A stretch of 64,000 bases of DNA from the NCBI GenBank assembly GCA_029237695.1, contig CM055266.1, positions 117,383,370 through 117,447,369 of the forward strand. The letters are read 5' to 3'. The stretch comes from Conchocele bisecta. Its lineage: Eukaryota; Mollusca; Bivalvia; Lucinida; Thyasiridae. Both the position numbers and the translations under genes were made by a program. Shown piece by piece: positions 55,346 to 64,000 of the stretch (positions are counted from its first letter, which is position 1; every line of letters begins with the position of its first letter). The notes beneath the pieces were generated by a model. It was not told the DNA's origin and ran no database searches. It worked only from the letters and a program-made list of their open reading frames with translations.

Positions 55346-55531
55346 TAGCCACTAATAAACCTCGCCAATCATGTGATTAATATTACAGTGGAACCTCTCA
55401 AAACCGGACAACAAGAAACATATGTGATCATAATTTTGATGGGTTTCTTGGTCATTTATCTCAGGTGACACTGCCTGTTCGTGATCGCATAGCACACAAC
55501 TATGGCTCGGAATAATAAAATGCTTGATTTA

Positions 55532-55591
55532 CAGTGAAATCTCGCTAAACCGGACACCCTAGGGGGTGTCCGGTGTAGCGAGGTTTCACTG
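55532..55591. mobile_element. Pogo/Tc1-like hairpin, 60 bp
   Basis: CAGTGAAATCTCGCTAAACC and complementary end meet at accccctagggggtg. Flanking TA on both sides. A single arm of the related sequence is at 55386-55410. Confidence 0.7.
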
Positions 55592-55897
55592 TAGTAACTG
55601 TACAGTCAGTTGACAATACCGCTAGTATGCGTGTAAACCATGTGCAATTGTGCATATCCTGTAACCATGGCGTGATACTGTTCATGGCGTGATAATGTTG
55701 TCAACACAATTCCGACGTTCAGGAAAGACACTGGCTGGAAAGATCATATATGAGGAAGCGATCCGTAGTCACGGATTCTACACAATTGTCCGCCTCCGCT
55801 GCGCTGTATTTCATCAGTGTCGGTGGACTAACAAGAAAGGTATATAAAATAATACCCGAGTCGAGGCGAAAATAGTTTGCTTTGGCTGTTCACACAT
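55592..55897. other. Unassigned
   Basis: No gene or repeat recognised. Confidence 0.4.
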
Positions 55898-56153
55898 GAG
55901 ACACGCCATGCGATTTTGTACCTAAGAACATCTGCGATATCTCATGAAAAATGAAAAATAATTACAAAATCTACGATATTTGCCGTAAATGGCGTCAAAG
56001 ATAACGAACTTTTCATAGCAAATGCGGAATAGTATTCGCTATGATAATTTCGTCATCTTTCGACGTCATTTACGGAAAATATCGCATTTTCTGTAAATAT
56101 ATTTCATGAAAAATTGCACATGTTCTTAGGTACAAAATCGCATGGCGTGTCTC
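55898..56153. mobile_element. MITE family J
   Basis: Perfect 34-bp terminal inverted repeats (55898-55931 and 56120-56153) start gagacacgccatgcgatttt. The inner halves are also partly complementary (aaatatcgc/gcgatat, cgtcatt). Non-coding. Confidence 0.88.
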
Positions 56154-56809
56154 AATTATCCACAACACGCGCCTGAATTCGTGATATGGACCCGACTATA
56201 TACTGAACAGAACAGAACAGAACATATCTGTATTTTTTCAAGATCTCAGACCGCAACATGCTGTATATGAGTGTAAAAGCATGATGTAAGCATGGCAAAA
56301 AGGCGACAGTGTGTCTTCTATAATTTAAAGGTGGCATGCATTGCAAATGATGATATTCATATTTTGTTGTATTAAGCATCTTGATCTAATCATGGTAATG
56401 AGAGAAATGAAGTACATATCTTTTGAGAAAGATATTAAAGAGAAATATATAACTGGTGAAATTGGCGGGAGAAACTTCACAAAGTGGTCGATAAAGATAT
56501 ATAGTTAGAGTTGTTCTTACATTCGATTTTTCATATCGACTTGTTTTTAAAAAAATGCAGTAAACTCTGTGAATAAAATAAGTTCACCAATTGTATCATT
56601 TCTAGATATGGATATCAGAATTTGAGACAAATGACCTTTGAATTCTAGCAGACTGATGGTACATGTAGCAAATAATTACAATATATTTGTTAGTGGATAT
56701 ACTAACATGGGAGAAAGAAACCAGGGTTGGTTGTTGATTGTTTATCCTGTTTTTAACACCCTCACGTTGAAAGCGAAATTCGAAAGCACGTGAGAACGCC
56801 AATAACATG
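56154..56809. other. Unassigned
   Basis: A short (agaac)n run is at 56206-56224. Otherwise nothing recognised. Confidence 0.4.
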
Positions 56810-57030
56810 TGTAACCCTTTCAACACCACAGACCTGTATTGTGGTATTGACAAAACTTGAAGATCCAGATGAGCCGGCTCGTGACGAGCCGTCTCATCAG
56901 GATCTACACACTCAGAAAGTAATTTTCATAATTTTGGGAACAAAAGCACAGCCTAAGAGCCTTCTCATAAATGGATTAGTCTGAAAATCGTTTTGTGACG
57001 ATTGGATTGGTTGAAAAAGTAATATGAGCC
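56810..57030. mobile_element. MITE family L, right end missing
   Basis: gtaaccctttcaac at the left and the gatgagccggctcg-gacgagccgtctcatc hairpin (56868-56900) match 62068-62320. The right terminus is not present. The hairpin alone is also found at 35693-35735. Confidence 0.65.
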
Positions 57031-57334
57031 GCGTCGCGAGACGAGTCTTCGGGAGTCTGACGACGTCACAAGATATGACGTCGTGAACTTAGCTGACGTA
57101 ATTTCCGCTGAGATTTGTATGTTACACTCTGACTTCGAAGTTCAGTTACTTGTTGCAGAACAATAGGCTACGATACTCGCTCACTGCAAGGCGAGTTCAC
57201 TCTCCAAAAGACAAAATGCTACCGTAACACTCCCAAAACAAACACAAGGCGGTGTAAAAAGCTGATATTGCGGTAACAAATGTCTACAAAAATGTTAGAT
57301 TGGGTCGGGTCTGATCGGCCGTCGGCACTAACCG

Positions 57335-57372
57335 ACCCCCCCCCCCCCCCCACCCCCCCCCCCCCCCCCCCC
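57335..57372. repeat. Poly-C tract
   Basis: About 38 nearly pure C. A likely site of length error in sequencing. Confidence 0.9.
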
Positions 57373-57634
57373 GCCCCCATCAGTAAACACGTTTAAACCT
57401 AAGTGGATATCTTATATTGCACATGTGTCGAAAGTTAATTTCCCCGTGAGTTTTACATTTGCGACACACGGTGCAGAGAATATTGCCAATAATAATTAAA
57501 TCGTTTTCCATAGAACAACATCTGTATACAATGACTTGCATAAATAGTGTGCAATATGTACGTAATACATGGTTGTATACATGAATGCAGATTTATCTGA
57601 GTGTGTCTACATATTGGAATACCGATATTATAAG

Positions 57635-58347
57635 TTAAAGGTACATGCCCACGCAGTAGGCACAAAATGTTCTTTATAGGAATTAAATAAGTGTATAATT
57701 ATGTCACTATTCCACCAGTTCTAAAAATTACGAGTGCCCGCTATACAAATATAATAATTTATTAATTATCAATTTACTGTTAGCGACGCGCGGCGGTAAC
57801 AGTCTATTTTGATAATGTGCGGGGACGACGACTTTCACATCACGGCTTGCGGTGCGCATGCGCAGTATACTACGCGCGCCAGTAGGCTTCCCAATATGTA
57901 AACAAGAATATCAACATGTCGAAACGTCCAGGACGGAAATTGTATGAAACGGCGTCGGCCAAAAAAAAGGCGAAATGTCTGAGGGACAGGCAGTACAGAG
58001 AGAGAGTGGTTAATATTGGCGACCAGATCACCAAATGGAAAGAGTTACGTGGAGATTTAGATTTGGACTCGAACAGAGATTTTTCTTCTCAACTTCCGAT
58101 ACTTCACTGCGCATGTCAAAGATGTGATATGATTGACCGTGTCACGTGACGCGTGTTGGTAAAAATAGCACGAGGTCGGAAAATACCCTTTCTGGTCGCG
58201 GCATATAAAATGCGATTTAACACCAATTAACACGCGCCGTAATTAAAAATAACTCGTTAATGGGTAGACAAATGGCTCATATAAGGCATGACAGAAAATG
58301 AAAAGTAGTAGTACAGTGTAACCTGCTGCGTGGGCATGTACCTTTAA
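57635..58347 (+). mobile_element. Long MITE-G-like element carrying an open frame
   Basis: Ends ttaaaggtacatgcccacgc and gcgtgggcatgtacctttaa are those of family G, and the first 150 bp match other G copies. The interior is replaced by about 500 bp of GC-richer sequence holding the frame at 57916-58149. At 713 bp it is about 200 bp longer than other copies. Confidence 0.75.
57916..58149 (+). CDS. Basic N-terminal protein carried by MITE-G-like element
   Basis: A 77-residue frame starts MSKRPGRKLYETASAKKKAK, then CLRDRQYRERVVNIGDQITK, WKELRGDLDLDSNRDFSSQL, and a Cys/His end (HCACQRCD) before the stop. The W-x-x-L-x(6)-L-x-S-N-x(2)-F-x(3)-L pattern is one I associate with the start of transposon-linked and zinc-finger proteins in invertebrates (inference). 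It begins 10 bp after aacaagaat, has a purine at -3 (acATG context), and lacks overlap with repeats. It could be an exon captured by the MITE, or the first exon of the autonomous parent of family G. Confidence 0.45.
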   Translation: MSKRPGRKLYETASAKKKAKCLRDRQYRERVVNIGDQITKWKELRGDLDLDSNRDFSSQLPILHCACQRCDMIDRVT

Positions 58348-59098
58348 GGCTTGTCACATTCCAATGAAGGTTAGCGTGACATAGACAGCAATCATACAGG
58401 TGACCGAGTACAGCTGACATGAACAATACCTGCTGTCTGTTCCACGTTTTGCTACCGACGAAATTTTGGCTATTAAACACATTCAATCTAAAAAATAGTT
58501 TAAAATAAGTAATTTTCCATCAGTAACAAAAAAGTCACCCTCCCCAAAAAAATGTATTTGATGAAATTCCATCAAATATTGATTTTATTGCGAAAAAACC
58601 ATTTTGCTATGGGAATTTAACATGGGGCCGATATTTCGGAAAAATATTTCAATCACGTGCACGCAGTGGTTTGGTTGGTTACTGGAGACTGACGTCATTT
58701 CCCATTAACCAACCAAATCCCCGCGTGTCACGTGATTCGATATTTTTTAAAGATGGCGGCTATTATTCATTTATAATCAGGAAGTGAACGTGTTTGATTT
58801 TAAAAAGCGAATTTAGGTTAGTGAGACGCGTTTTTAGTGCAGTTATCGCTCGAAATCTTTGAGATTTATGTTAATGTATTAGCAACTGGAAAAATCTATG
58901 CCGAAAACCCACCCCAAGCAGCGGTTTCGACAGGCTGCAACACGTTGTATAGGCGAGCAAAACATTACGACTTCGCGTGGCTTTTTCTTACAATGGTGAT
59001 GAATGCGAGTTTTGTACCTTTCTAAATTACACAATATGCATGCCCGGGCGCATTTTAATTGTTTTGTACATTGTTTAGAAAGGTGTTTCATGTATATA
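58348..59098. other. Unassigned with family H fragment
   Basis: About 58557-58640 carries caaatattgattttattgcg and tatgggaatttaacatgggg, part of MITE H. The inverted pair ggtttggttggttac/aaccaaccaaatcc surrounds 58660-58720. The short frame at 58837-59025 is featureless. Confidence 0.4.
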
Positions 59099-59125
59099 CA
59101 AATGTCACAGGGTGAGAAAAATGTG

Positions 59126-59198
59126 CATCGACCCGGGGCTCGAACCCGGGACCTCTGGTTTACCGTACCATCGCTCTAACCGACTGAGCTAGCCGGGC
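59126..59198 (-). tRNA. tRNA-like domain in LTR 1 (pseudo-tRNA)
   Basis: 73 nt read on the minus strand from GCCCGGCTAGCTCAGTCGG (acceptor and A box) to the TTCGAGC T-loop. The D, anticodon and T stems form. The anticodon-loop triplet is GGT (nominally Thr) but position 33 is C, not T, and the acceptor 3' strand (gtcgatg) does not pair. The A and B boxes (GGTTCGAGCCC) are intact. Likely a promoter-bearing tRNA relic rather than a working tRNA. Confidence 0.75.
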
Positions 59199-59244
59199 AC
59201 GAATACACACTTCCTCCCCACAGTGAGTTACGTACCGTGACATA

Positions 59245-59254
59245 CTTCCCCACC
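59245..59254 (-). promoter_or_regulatory. Polypurine tract of the TRIM-like unit
   Basis: ggtggggaag on the minus strand, followed by ta and the LTR start TGTCAC. The same tract or a one-base variant (ggcggggaag) precedes each inner LTR. Confidence 0.7.
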
Positions 59255-59387
59255 AAATTGGAATTCGTCCCCGAATTCTATATTTAATTCGTCTCTGAAT
59301 TCCATATATTTGGTACATTTTGGGTAGTATATATATCAGTCACGGTCCCTCGTTGGGCGCCAAATGTCACAGGGTGAGAAAAATGTG

Positions 59388-59460
59388 CTCCGGCCCGGGG
59401 CTCGAACCCGGGACCTCTGGTTTACCGTACCATCGCTCTAACCGACTGAGCTAGCCGGGC
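59388..59460 (-). tRNA. tRNA-like domain in LTR 2 (pseudo-tRNA)
   Basis: Same as LTR 1, but the acceptor 3' side is gccggag, giving about five of seven acceptor pairs. It is one of the two best-folding copies. Confidence 0.75.
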
Positions 59461-59649
59461 ACGAATACACATTTCCTCCCCACAGTGAGTTACGTACCGT
59501 GACATACTTCCCCGCCAAATTGGAATTCGTCCCGGAATTCTATATTTAATTCGTCTCTGAATTCCATATATTTGGTACATTTTGGGTAGTATATATATCA
59601 GTCACGGTCCCTCGTTGGGCGCCAAATGTCACAGGGTGAGAAAAATGTG

Positions 59650-59722
59650 CATCGACCCGGGGCTCGAACCCGGGACCTCTGGTTTACCGTACCATCGCTC
59701 TAACCGATTGAGCTAGCCGGGC
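59650..59722 (-). tRNA. tRNA-like domain in LTR 3 (pseudo-tRNA)
   Basis: Like LTR 1, with one D-loop change (gattgagct in forward reading). Confidence 0.75.
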
Positions 59723-59911
59723 ACGAATACACATTTCCTCCCCACAGTGAGTTACGTACCGTGACATACTTCCCCACCAAATTGGAATTCGTCCCCGAAT
59801 TCTATATTTAATTCGTCTCTGAATTCCATATATTTGGTACATTTTGGGTAGTATATATATCAGTCACGGTCCCTCGTTGGGCGCCAAATGTCACAGGGTG
59901 AGAGAGATGCA

Positions 59912-59984
59912 TATCCGACCGGAGGCTCGAACCCGGGACCTCTGGTTTACCGTACCATCGCTCTAACCGACTGAGCTAGCCGGG
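59912..59984 (-). tRNA. tRNA-like domain in LTR 4 (pseudo-tRNA, most diverged)
   Basis: The T-stem 3' side is altered (gaccggaggctcg) and the LTR end reads agagagatgcatat, unlike the others. The A box is intact. Confidence 0.7.
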
Positions 59985-60131
59985 CACGAATACACACTTC
60001 CTCCCCACAGTGAGTTACGTACCGCGACATACTTCCCCGCCAAATTGGAATTCGTCCCCGAATTCTATATTTAATTCGTCTCTGAATTCCATATATTTGG
60101 TACATTTTGGGTAGTATATATATCAGTCACG

Positions 60132-60149
60132 GCCCCACGTTGGGCGCCA
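60132..60149 (-). promoter_or_regulatory. Primer binding site, exact tRNA-Lys type
   Basis: Minus strand TGGCGCCCAACGTGGGGC, 18 nt, two bases after LTR 5. This is the tRNA-Lys(CUU)-type site used by several retroviruses and LTR elements (established knowledge). The other internal segments read TGGCGCCCAACGAGGGAC, differing at two positions. Confidence 0.85.
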
Positions 60150-60174
60150 AATGTCACAGGGTGAGAAAAATGTG

Positions 60175-60247
60175 CACCGGCCCGGGGCTCAAACCCGGGA
60201 CCTCTGGTTTACCGTACCATCGCTCTAACCGACTGAGCTAGCCGGGC
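60175..60247 (-). tRNA. tRNA-like domain in LTR 5 (pseudo-tRNA)
   Basis: Acceptor 3' side gccggtg. One B-box change, reading GGTTTGAGCCC on the minus strand (gctcaaaccc forward), which would weaken a pol III promoter. Confidence 0.75.
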
Positions 60248-60436
60248 ACGAATACACACTTCCTCCCCACAGTGAGTTACGTACCGTGACATACTTCCCC
60301 ACCAAATTGGAATTCGTCCCCGAATTCTATATTTAATTCGTCTCTGAATTCCATATATTTGGTACATTTTGGGTAGTATATATATCAATCACGGTCCCTC
60401 GTTGGGCGCCAAATGTCACAGGGTGAGAAAAATGTG

Positions 60437-60509
60437 CTCCGGCCCGGGGCTCGAACCCGGGACCTCTGGTTTACCGTACCATCGCTCTAACCGACTGAGC
60501 TAGCCGGGC
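60437..60509 (-). tRNA. tRNA-like domain in LTR 6 (pseudo-tRNA)
   Basis: Same as LTR 2, with gccggag acceptor side and intact A and B boxes. This is the outermost 5' LTR in element sense. Confidence 0.75.
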
Positions 60510-60719
60510 ACGAATACACATTTCCTCCCCACAGTGAGTTACGTACCGTGACACAAACAAGAATTGACCATCGAAGACACGCTAGAATCACCTTTGGATT
60601 TGTACAGTGTGTATGTTACCGCCTTAGACAGCCGAAAACACCCGACCACGCTCTACCATATCCATGTTGCCCATGTAGCAGACTTCCAAGCGCTACCCTT
60701 GAAGGTGGTCTCCAATGGG

Positions 60720-60910
60720 CATCCGTCCGTCCTCCGTCCGTCCGTCCGTCCGTCCTGTAAAACTTGTTAACAGTAATAAGGTAGGGACTTGAAACTTGGT
60801 GTGTGCCTTCCTTATAATGTGTGTAGATGCGCAAAGTGAATTTCGATTTTTGATTCGACCTCCCGGTCATGGAGTATCTCACCATTTTCGACTTAGCATT
60901 TGGGAAAAGT
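60720..60910. repeat. CCGT microsatellite and tandem-unit relative
   Basis: (cgtc)n occurs at about 60725-60755, then gtaaaacttgttaacagtaa...gacttgaaacttggtgtgtg, related to the 42170-43100 units. Overlapping frames of Ser/Arg-rich type are artefacts. Confidence 0.6.
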
Positions 60911-60960
60911 GTGTATATTGCCATGGCGCGCCATCGACTGTGCACTAGCTTTAATGTAAG

Positions 60961-61326
60961 TTAAATGTACATGCCCATTCAATAGGCAAAACTTTTCTTT
61001 ATAGGAATTAAATAAGTGTATAATTTTGTCACCATTCCACTAGTTCTAACAAATTAGGAGTGCCCGCTATACAGATATAATCATTTAGTAATATTTATTT
61101 TACTCATAGTGACTCGCGGTGTTATTAGGCTATTTTCATATTCAAATGAGACATGATATTTTTTAATTATACTTTATATGATATACATTGTATAGTAATG
61201 CCAATCATTACGTGGGGTATTATGGTGAATGAATGTTTATTTTGCCTGAAAATGTCATATCTACAGAATATACGAAACTGTCTATAAACAATAGTCTGTG
61301 CCTACTGAGTGGGCATGTACCTTTAA
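60961..61326. mobile_element. MITE family G, internally shortened
   Basis: Ends ttaaatgtacatgcccattc and gagtgggcatgtaccttta. The middle of the element is deleted relative to 45533-46049, so it is about 366 bp. Confidence 0.8.
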
Positions 61327-62067
61327 TGTTGAAGGTATTGTCCTCCCCATTTACAGGTGTATTCCCATCTGTATTGCGAACTTTCACATAGCCCCCAATA
61401 AACCAACCAGTTAATCAATACAGAATGACATACCTGGACAGTAAATATTACTGTCTGTTTCATATACTTCTATAGTTTTCTACAATTGTAAATTATTAAA
61501 ACGCCCAGTAAACAGGACGTCAAAAAGAAGAAATCGGCATAGCGAATCCGCCGCCATACAAGCGCACACGTTTATACTTGCTGGTACATGAACTTGCCGG
61601 TTTCTCTTTGTCGCTTTTCACTTTCATGTATTACTAAAACAAGCTCATCTGTCTATACATTCATTATTCAATGCCAAACATGCTTCTAGTTTATCAACTT
61701 GCAAACTGCTGTAAATGTTGGCGTATACTCCATGTGTACCGGTAGATACGTATATACTGTAACGTCGTTTTGACGTGGTTTTACGTCGCTTTTACGTGAC
61801 GTCTCATTAGCTCAAACGACATGAATAGTGGTGTTGTATAAAATATAATATCTTAATGAATATTGCATATATCATGATCAAATAAAAATCATTCAATTCA
61901 TCATACAAATATCATTGTCATAGCAATAAAATGTTAATTTGACCAAGAATTTCCCGAAGAAAGGTTTTCTCGCGACGCGGCTCATATATCAAAATCCATT
62001 CCAGTTACTTAGAGGTAAAAGGGTTAATTAATATATTGTTTAGTTTGCTGGAAATTAATTAATAAAG
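61327..62067. other. Unassigned with family L end fragment
   Basis: 61970-62030 repeats the L right end (cattccagttacttag then aaagggttaatt). The rest has no recognised feature. Confidence 0.4.
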
Positions 62068-62320
62068 ATCTTAACCCTTTGAACCCGAACGGCCGCTATA
62101 TCGGTTTATGCAAACAGTGCAGATCCCGATGAGCCGGCTCGTAACGAGCCGTCTCATCCTGATCTGCACTGTTTGAAAGTAATTTTCTTATTTTTGTGAA
62201 CAAAAAAAGACCCCCTTTTTATAAATGGAATAGTCTGAAAATTATTTTGCGATGATTGGATTGATTGCAAAATTAACATATCACAGTCCATTCCAGTTCC
62301 TTAGGGTTGAAAGGGTTAAC
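62068..62320. mobile_element. MITE family L, full copy
   Basis: cttaaccctttgaaccc at the left pairs with ttgaaagggttaac at the right. It contains the gagccggctcg-aacgagccgtctc hairpin (62132-62160). About 250 bp, non-coding. Confidence 0.75.
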
Positions 62321-62506
62321 TTCTTTATCTCAAGGTTAGCCAGACTGTGGCGTGGCGAAAGTGCCCGGATTATCAAACAGCGAGTGAATTCGGCGATTGC
62401 ATGCTGCAACCACAGCGACTCCAATATGTCCCTGTGTTTGCAGAGTGAAAGCATCCATCCACAGTGTAGTCATATGGTAGTAGCATGTGTTAGTTGATAT
62501 TCATAG

Positions 62507-62862
62507 AGAATATTAGTATAGTGTCATGAACGTGAATAAATATCTGTCGAGGCTGAGAAATCAGGATGGGCGAGGCTTGCCGAGCACATCCTGATTTCGA
62601 GCCGAGTCAGATATTTATTCACGTTCATGACACTATAATAATATTCTATTTATCCCGTTAACCACATCAAAGTTGTTCAAATGTCTCTAAAAATGCATTT
62701 GTGGCCTCATAAGTTTGTCTTCTGAAGCGACAAGATTATCGTGTTACGTCATTCACATAATGACGTAACGTCATACATAATGACGTATCTACTAGACGTG
62801 AACGAGAAAAAATACACGTACCTACTTTTCACGTCTAGTAGGGACATAGATGACGGGATAAT
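62507..62862. mobile_element. Foldback family B, diverged subfamily
   Basis: The same design as family B with many substitutions. The palindrome is agaatattagtatagtgtcatgaacgtga...tcacgttcatgacactataa, then ttatcccgtt...tgacgggataa. The paired differences in both palindrome arms show that the stem, not the exact sequence, is kept. Confidence 0.7.
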
Positions 62863-63090
62863 ACATGTTCTATACGGATACATCATTACTTTTGTCTATA
62901 TTTTTCACTTGCATGCATAACATAATTAGATCACTATTTACGAGAAAGTGTATACACTTTCTCATTTTAGGTAGAAGTAAATGTGATATTTGGTAATAAG
63001 ATATTGATGAATACATCGATATCCGACGGTAAGCATAGCGACACTCACGTGGTCCCTGTACCTGTCGTCTGAGATCGACTACTCGCCATG

Positions 63091-64000
63091 TACTTGGTTA
63101 CTTGGTTACTTGGTTCTTTAGTCGCTTGGTCCGTTAGGCGCGACTCTCAATTTCTTCTTGAAAGTATCTCCACTGGGTGCAGAAACTGTGTCTTCGTGAA
63201 GTTTATTCCACGAAGAGACTACCCGATTAGAAAAGAAGTTTTTCCTAATATCTGAATGGAAGCTAACCTTGCGTAGTTTAAACTGATGACCTCTTAATCT
63301 TTTCAACGGACGGTGAAAAAGAGTGTCTGGTTTGATACCGTATTTGTTGTGTAGAATCTTGTACGTTTCTAAGAGATCCGTATTTCTTCTCGCGATTCTA
63401 AACTTTCTAACACTGGAGGATCAGTACACAAGGATAAACAGCGATTCTGCACCTTTTGTAGTAAGTCTATATCTTTTTTGTAGTTAGGATTCCACACTAC
63501 TGAAGCGTACTCCAGCAGTGGGCGAATAGTTGATGTGTATAGTATAGTCACTTTTCTTTGAGTTAGGTTTGTAAAACAGCGTCTAATTAGTCCAATCCTT
63601 TGGGAAGCCTTCTTAGTAATTTCATGTATATGTTTACTGGGTTTTAAGTCATTGGAAATTAAGACCCCGAGGTCTTTCTGATCATGAACAGATTGTAGCT
63701 CAACACCATTCAATGTGTATATATATTCCAGAGCCTGTTGTAGTTTCAGAACAACACACTTAGAGGCATTAAACTTCAATAACCATAGTCTAGACCACGC
63801 CGACAATGAGTTGAGATCCTCCTGGAGACTATCACAGTCGTCTTTATCAATAATCTGTCTATAGAGTTTGGTATCATCAGCGAACATTTTTGCTGCATTC
63901 TGAACCGAAGCTGGTAAGTCATTTACAAACAGAAGGAATAATATAGGTCCTAAAATCGAGCCTTGTGGGACGCCGCTTGTAACGTTGCACCATTCTGAAG
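63091..64000 (-). mobile_element. LINE-C copy 2, CR1-like, runs off window
   Basis: A minus-strand relative of 18396-20677. The 3' terminus is the tandem ttggttac (63091-63116 forward; ccaagtaa units in sense), only two bases after the ORF stop. The 5' part is beyond 64000. Confidence 0.85.
63118..64000 (-). pseudogene. LINE-C copy 2 reverse transcriptase, C-terminal half
   Basis: From the window edge the minus strand reads GVPQGSILGPILFLLFVNDL, then MFADDTKLYRQ with both catalytic aspartates. KFNASKCVVLKL, DLGVLISNDLKPSKH and RPLLEYASVVWNPNY follow, to 63369. After a frame change near 63380, the 63118-63306 frame gives the C-terminal RKVSFHSDIRKNFFSNRVVSSWNKLHEDTV, the same end block as LINE-C copy 1. 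RT extends upstream of the Met at 63887, which is internal. One frame break makes this copy defective unless it is an assembly error. Confidence 0.88.

Larger units (their letters stand above)
59103..60553 (-). mobile_element. TRIM-like LTR array: six tRNA-bearing LTRs, five internal segments
   Basis: On the minus strand each 262-bp period has two parts. The first is a 140-bp LTR that starts TGTCACGG and ends CTGTGACA. The second is about 122 bp of non-coding interior, opening with a primer binding site two bases after the LTR and closing with a purine tract (ggtggggaag) two bases before the next LTR. LTRs begin at forward coordinates 59103, 59365, 59627, 59889, 60152 and 60414. The array is flanked by CAAA (59099-59102 and 60554-60557), one 4-bp target duplication for the whole. 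It encodes no protein and must use enzymes in trans. Each LTR contains a tRNA-like domain in the element's sense direction. Homogeneous units suggest recent tandem amplification by LTR recombination. Confidence 0.88.

Noticed and set aside
59103..60553. A cluster of six functional tRNA genes or a CRISPR-like array
   Set aside because: Position 33 is C, acceptor stems are incomplete, and the units carry LTR ends, primer site, purine tract and a single target duplication. Unit size and tRNA content do not fit CRISPR.
60548..60945. Overlapping plus and minus frames after the TRIM array
   Set aside because: They depend on a CCGT microsatellite that is open in several frames.

Overview
This looks like a repeat-dense stretch of an invertebrate animal genome, most likely a bivalve mollusc (inference). 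It is AT-rich and contains no complete host gene that I recognise. Nearly every long reading frame belongs to a decaying transposon. The dispersed families (short foldback elements, SINE tails, 150-180 bp tandem arrays, a hairpin repeat that reads as gaccagtgtagctc) resemble repeats I associate with bivalve assemblies. Family names A to L used here are my own labels.

Layout. 1-3.2 kb: a 5'-truncated LINE (LINE-A) on the minus strand. 3.4-8.5 kb: tandem arrays, foldback elements and ruins of a second LINE (LINE-B). 8.5-12 kb: a possible host first exon with a splice donor and a duplicated upstream region. 12-24 kb: a second LINE-A on the minus strand, split inside ORF1 by a plus-strand CR1-like LINE (LINE-C, 18396-20677) with a clean 5-bp target duplication. 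24.5-31 kb: a nest in which a Polinton-like element (25720-29538, about 205-bp inverted repeats, 5-bp duplication, fibre-like and membrane-protein genes, 500-N gap) sits inside a decayed mariner (24843-30331), itself possibly inside hAT-like ends. 31-41 kb: MITEs and a 3.85-kb element with about 1-kb inverted arms. 41-57 kb: MITEs, SINE tails, tandem repeats and a Ty3/BEL-type integrase relic. 57.6-58.3 kb: a MITE-family member carrying an open frame. 59.1-60.6 kb: a tandem array of a miniature LTR retrotransposon. 61-64 kb: more MITEs and a LINE-C copy running off the end.

The most interesting object is 59103-60553. Six 140-bp LTRs alternate with five internal segments of about 122 bp. The LTRs start TG, end CA, and each carries a whole tRNA-like domain. 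Each internal segment has a tRNA-Lys-type primer binding site and a purine tract, and the whole array is flanked by one 4-bp duplication. It is a TRIM-like element with a tRNA-type promoter inside its LTR. Both the tRNA-like 5' half and the primer site point to tRNA-Lys.

Several transposon frames break at T7 or T8 runs, so part of the apparent decay may be assembly error. No pathway or operon can be described. The only tight gene cluster is the set of co-directional genes in the Polinton-like element.
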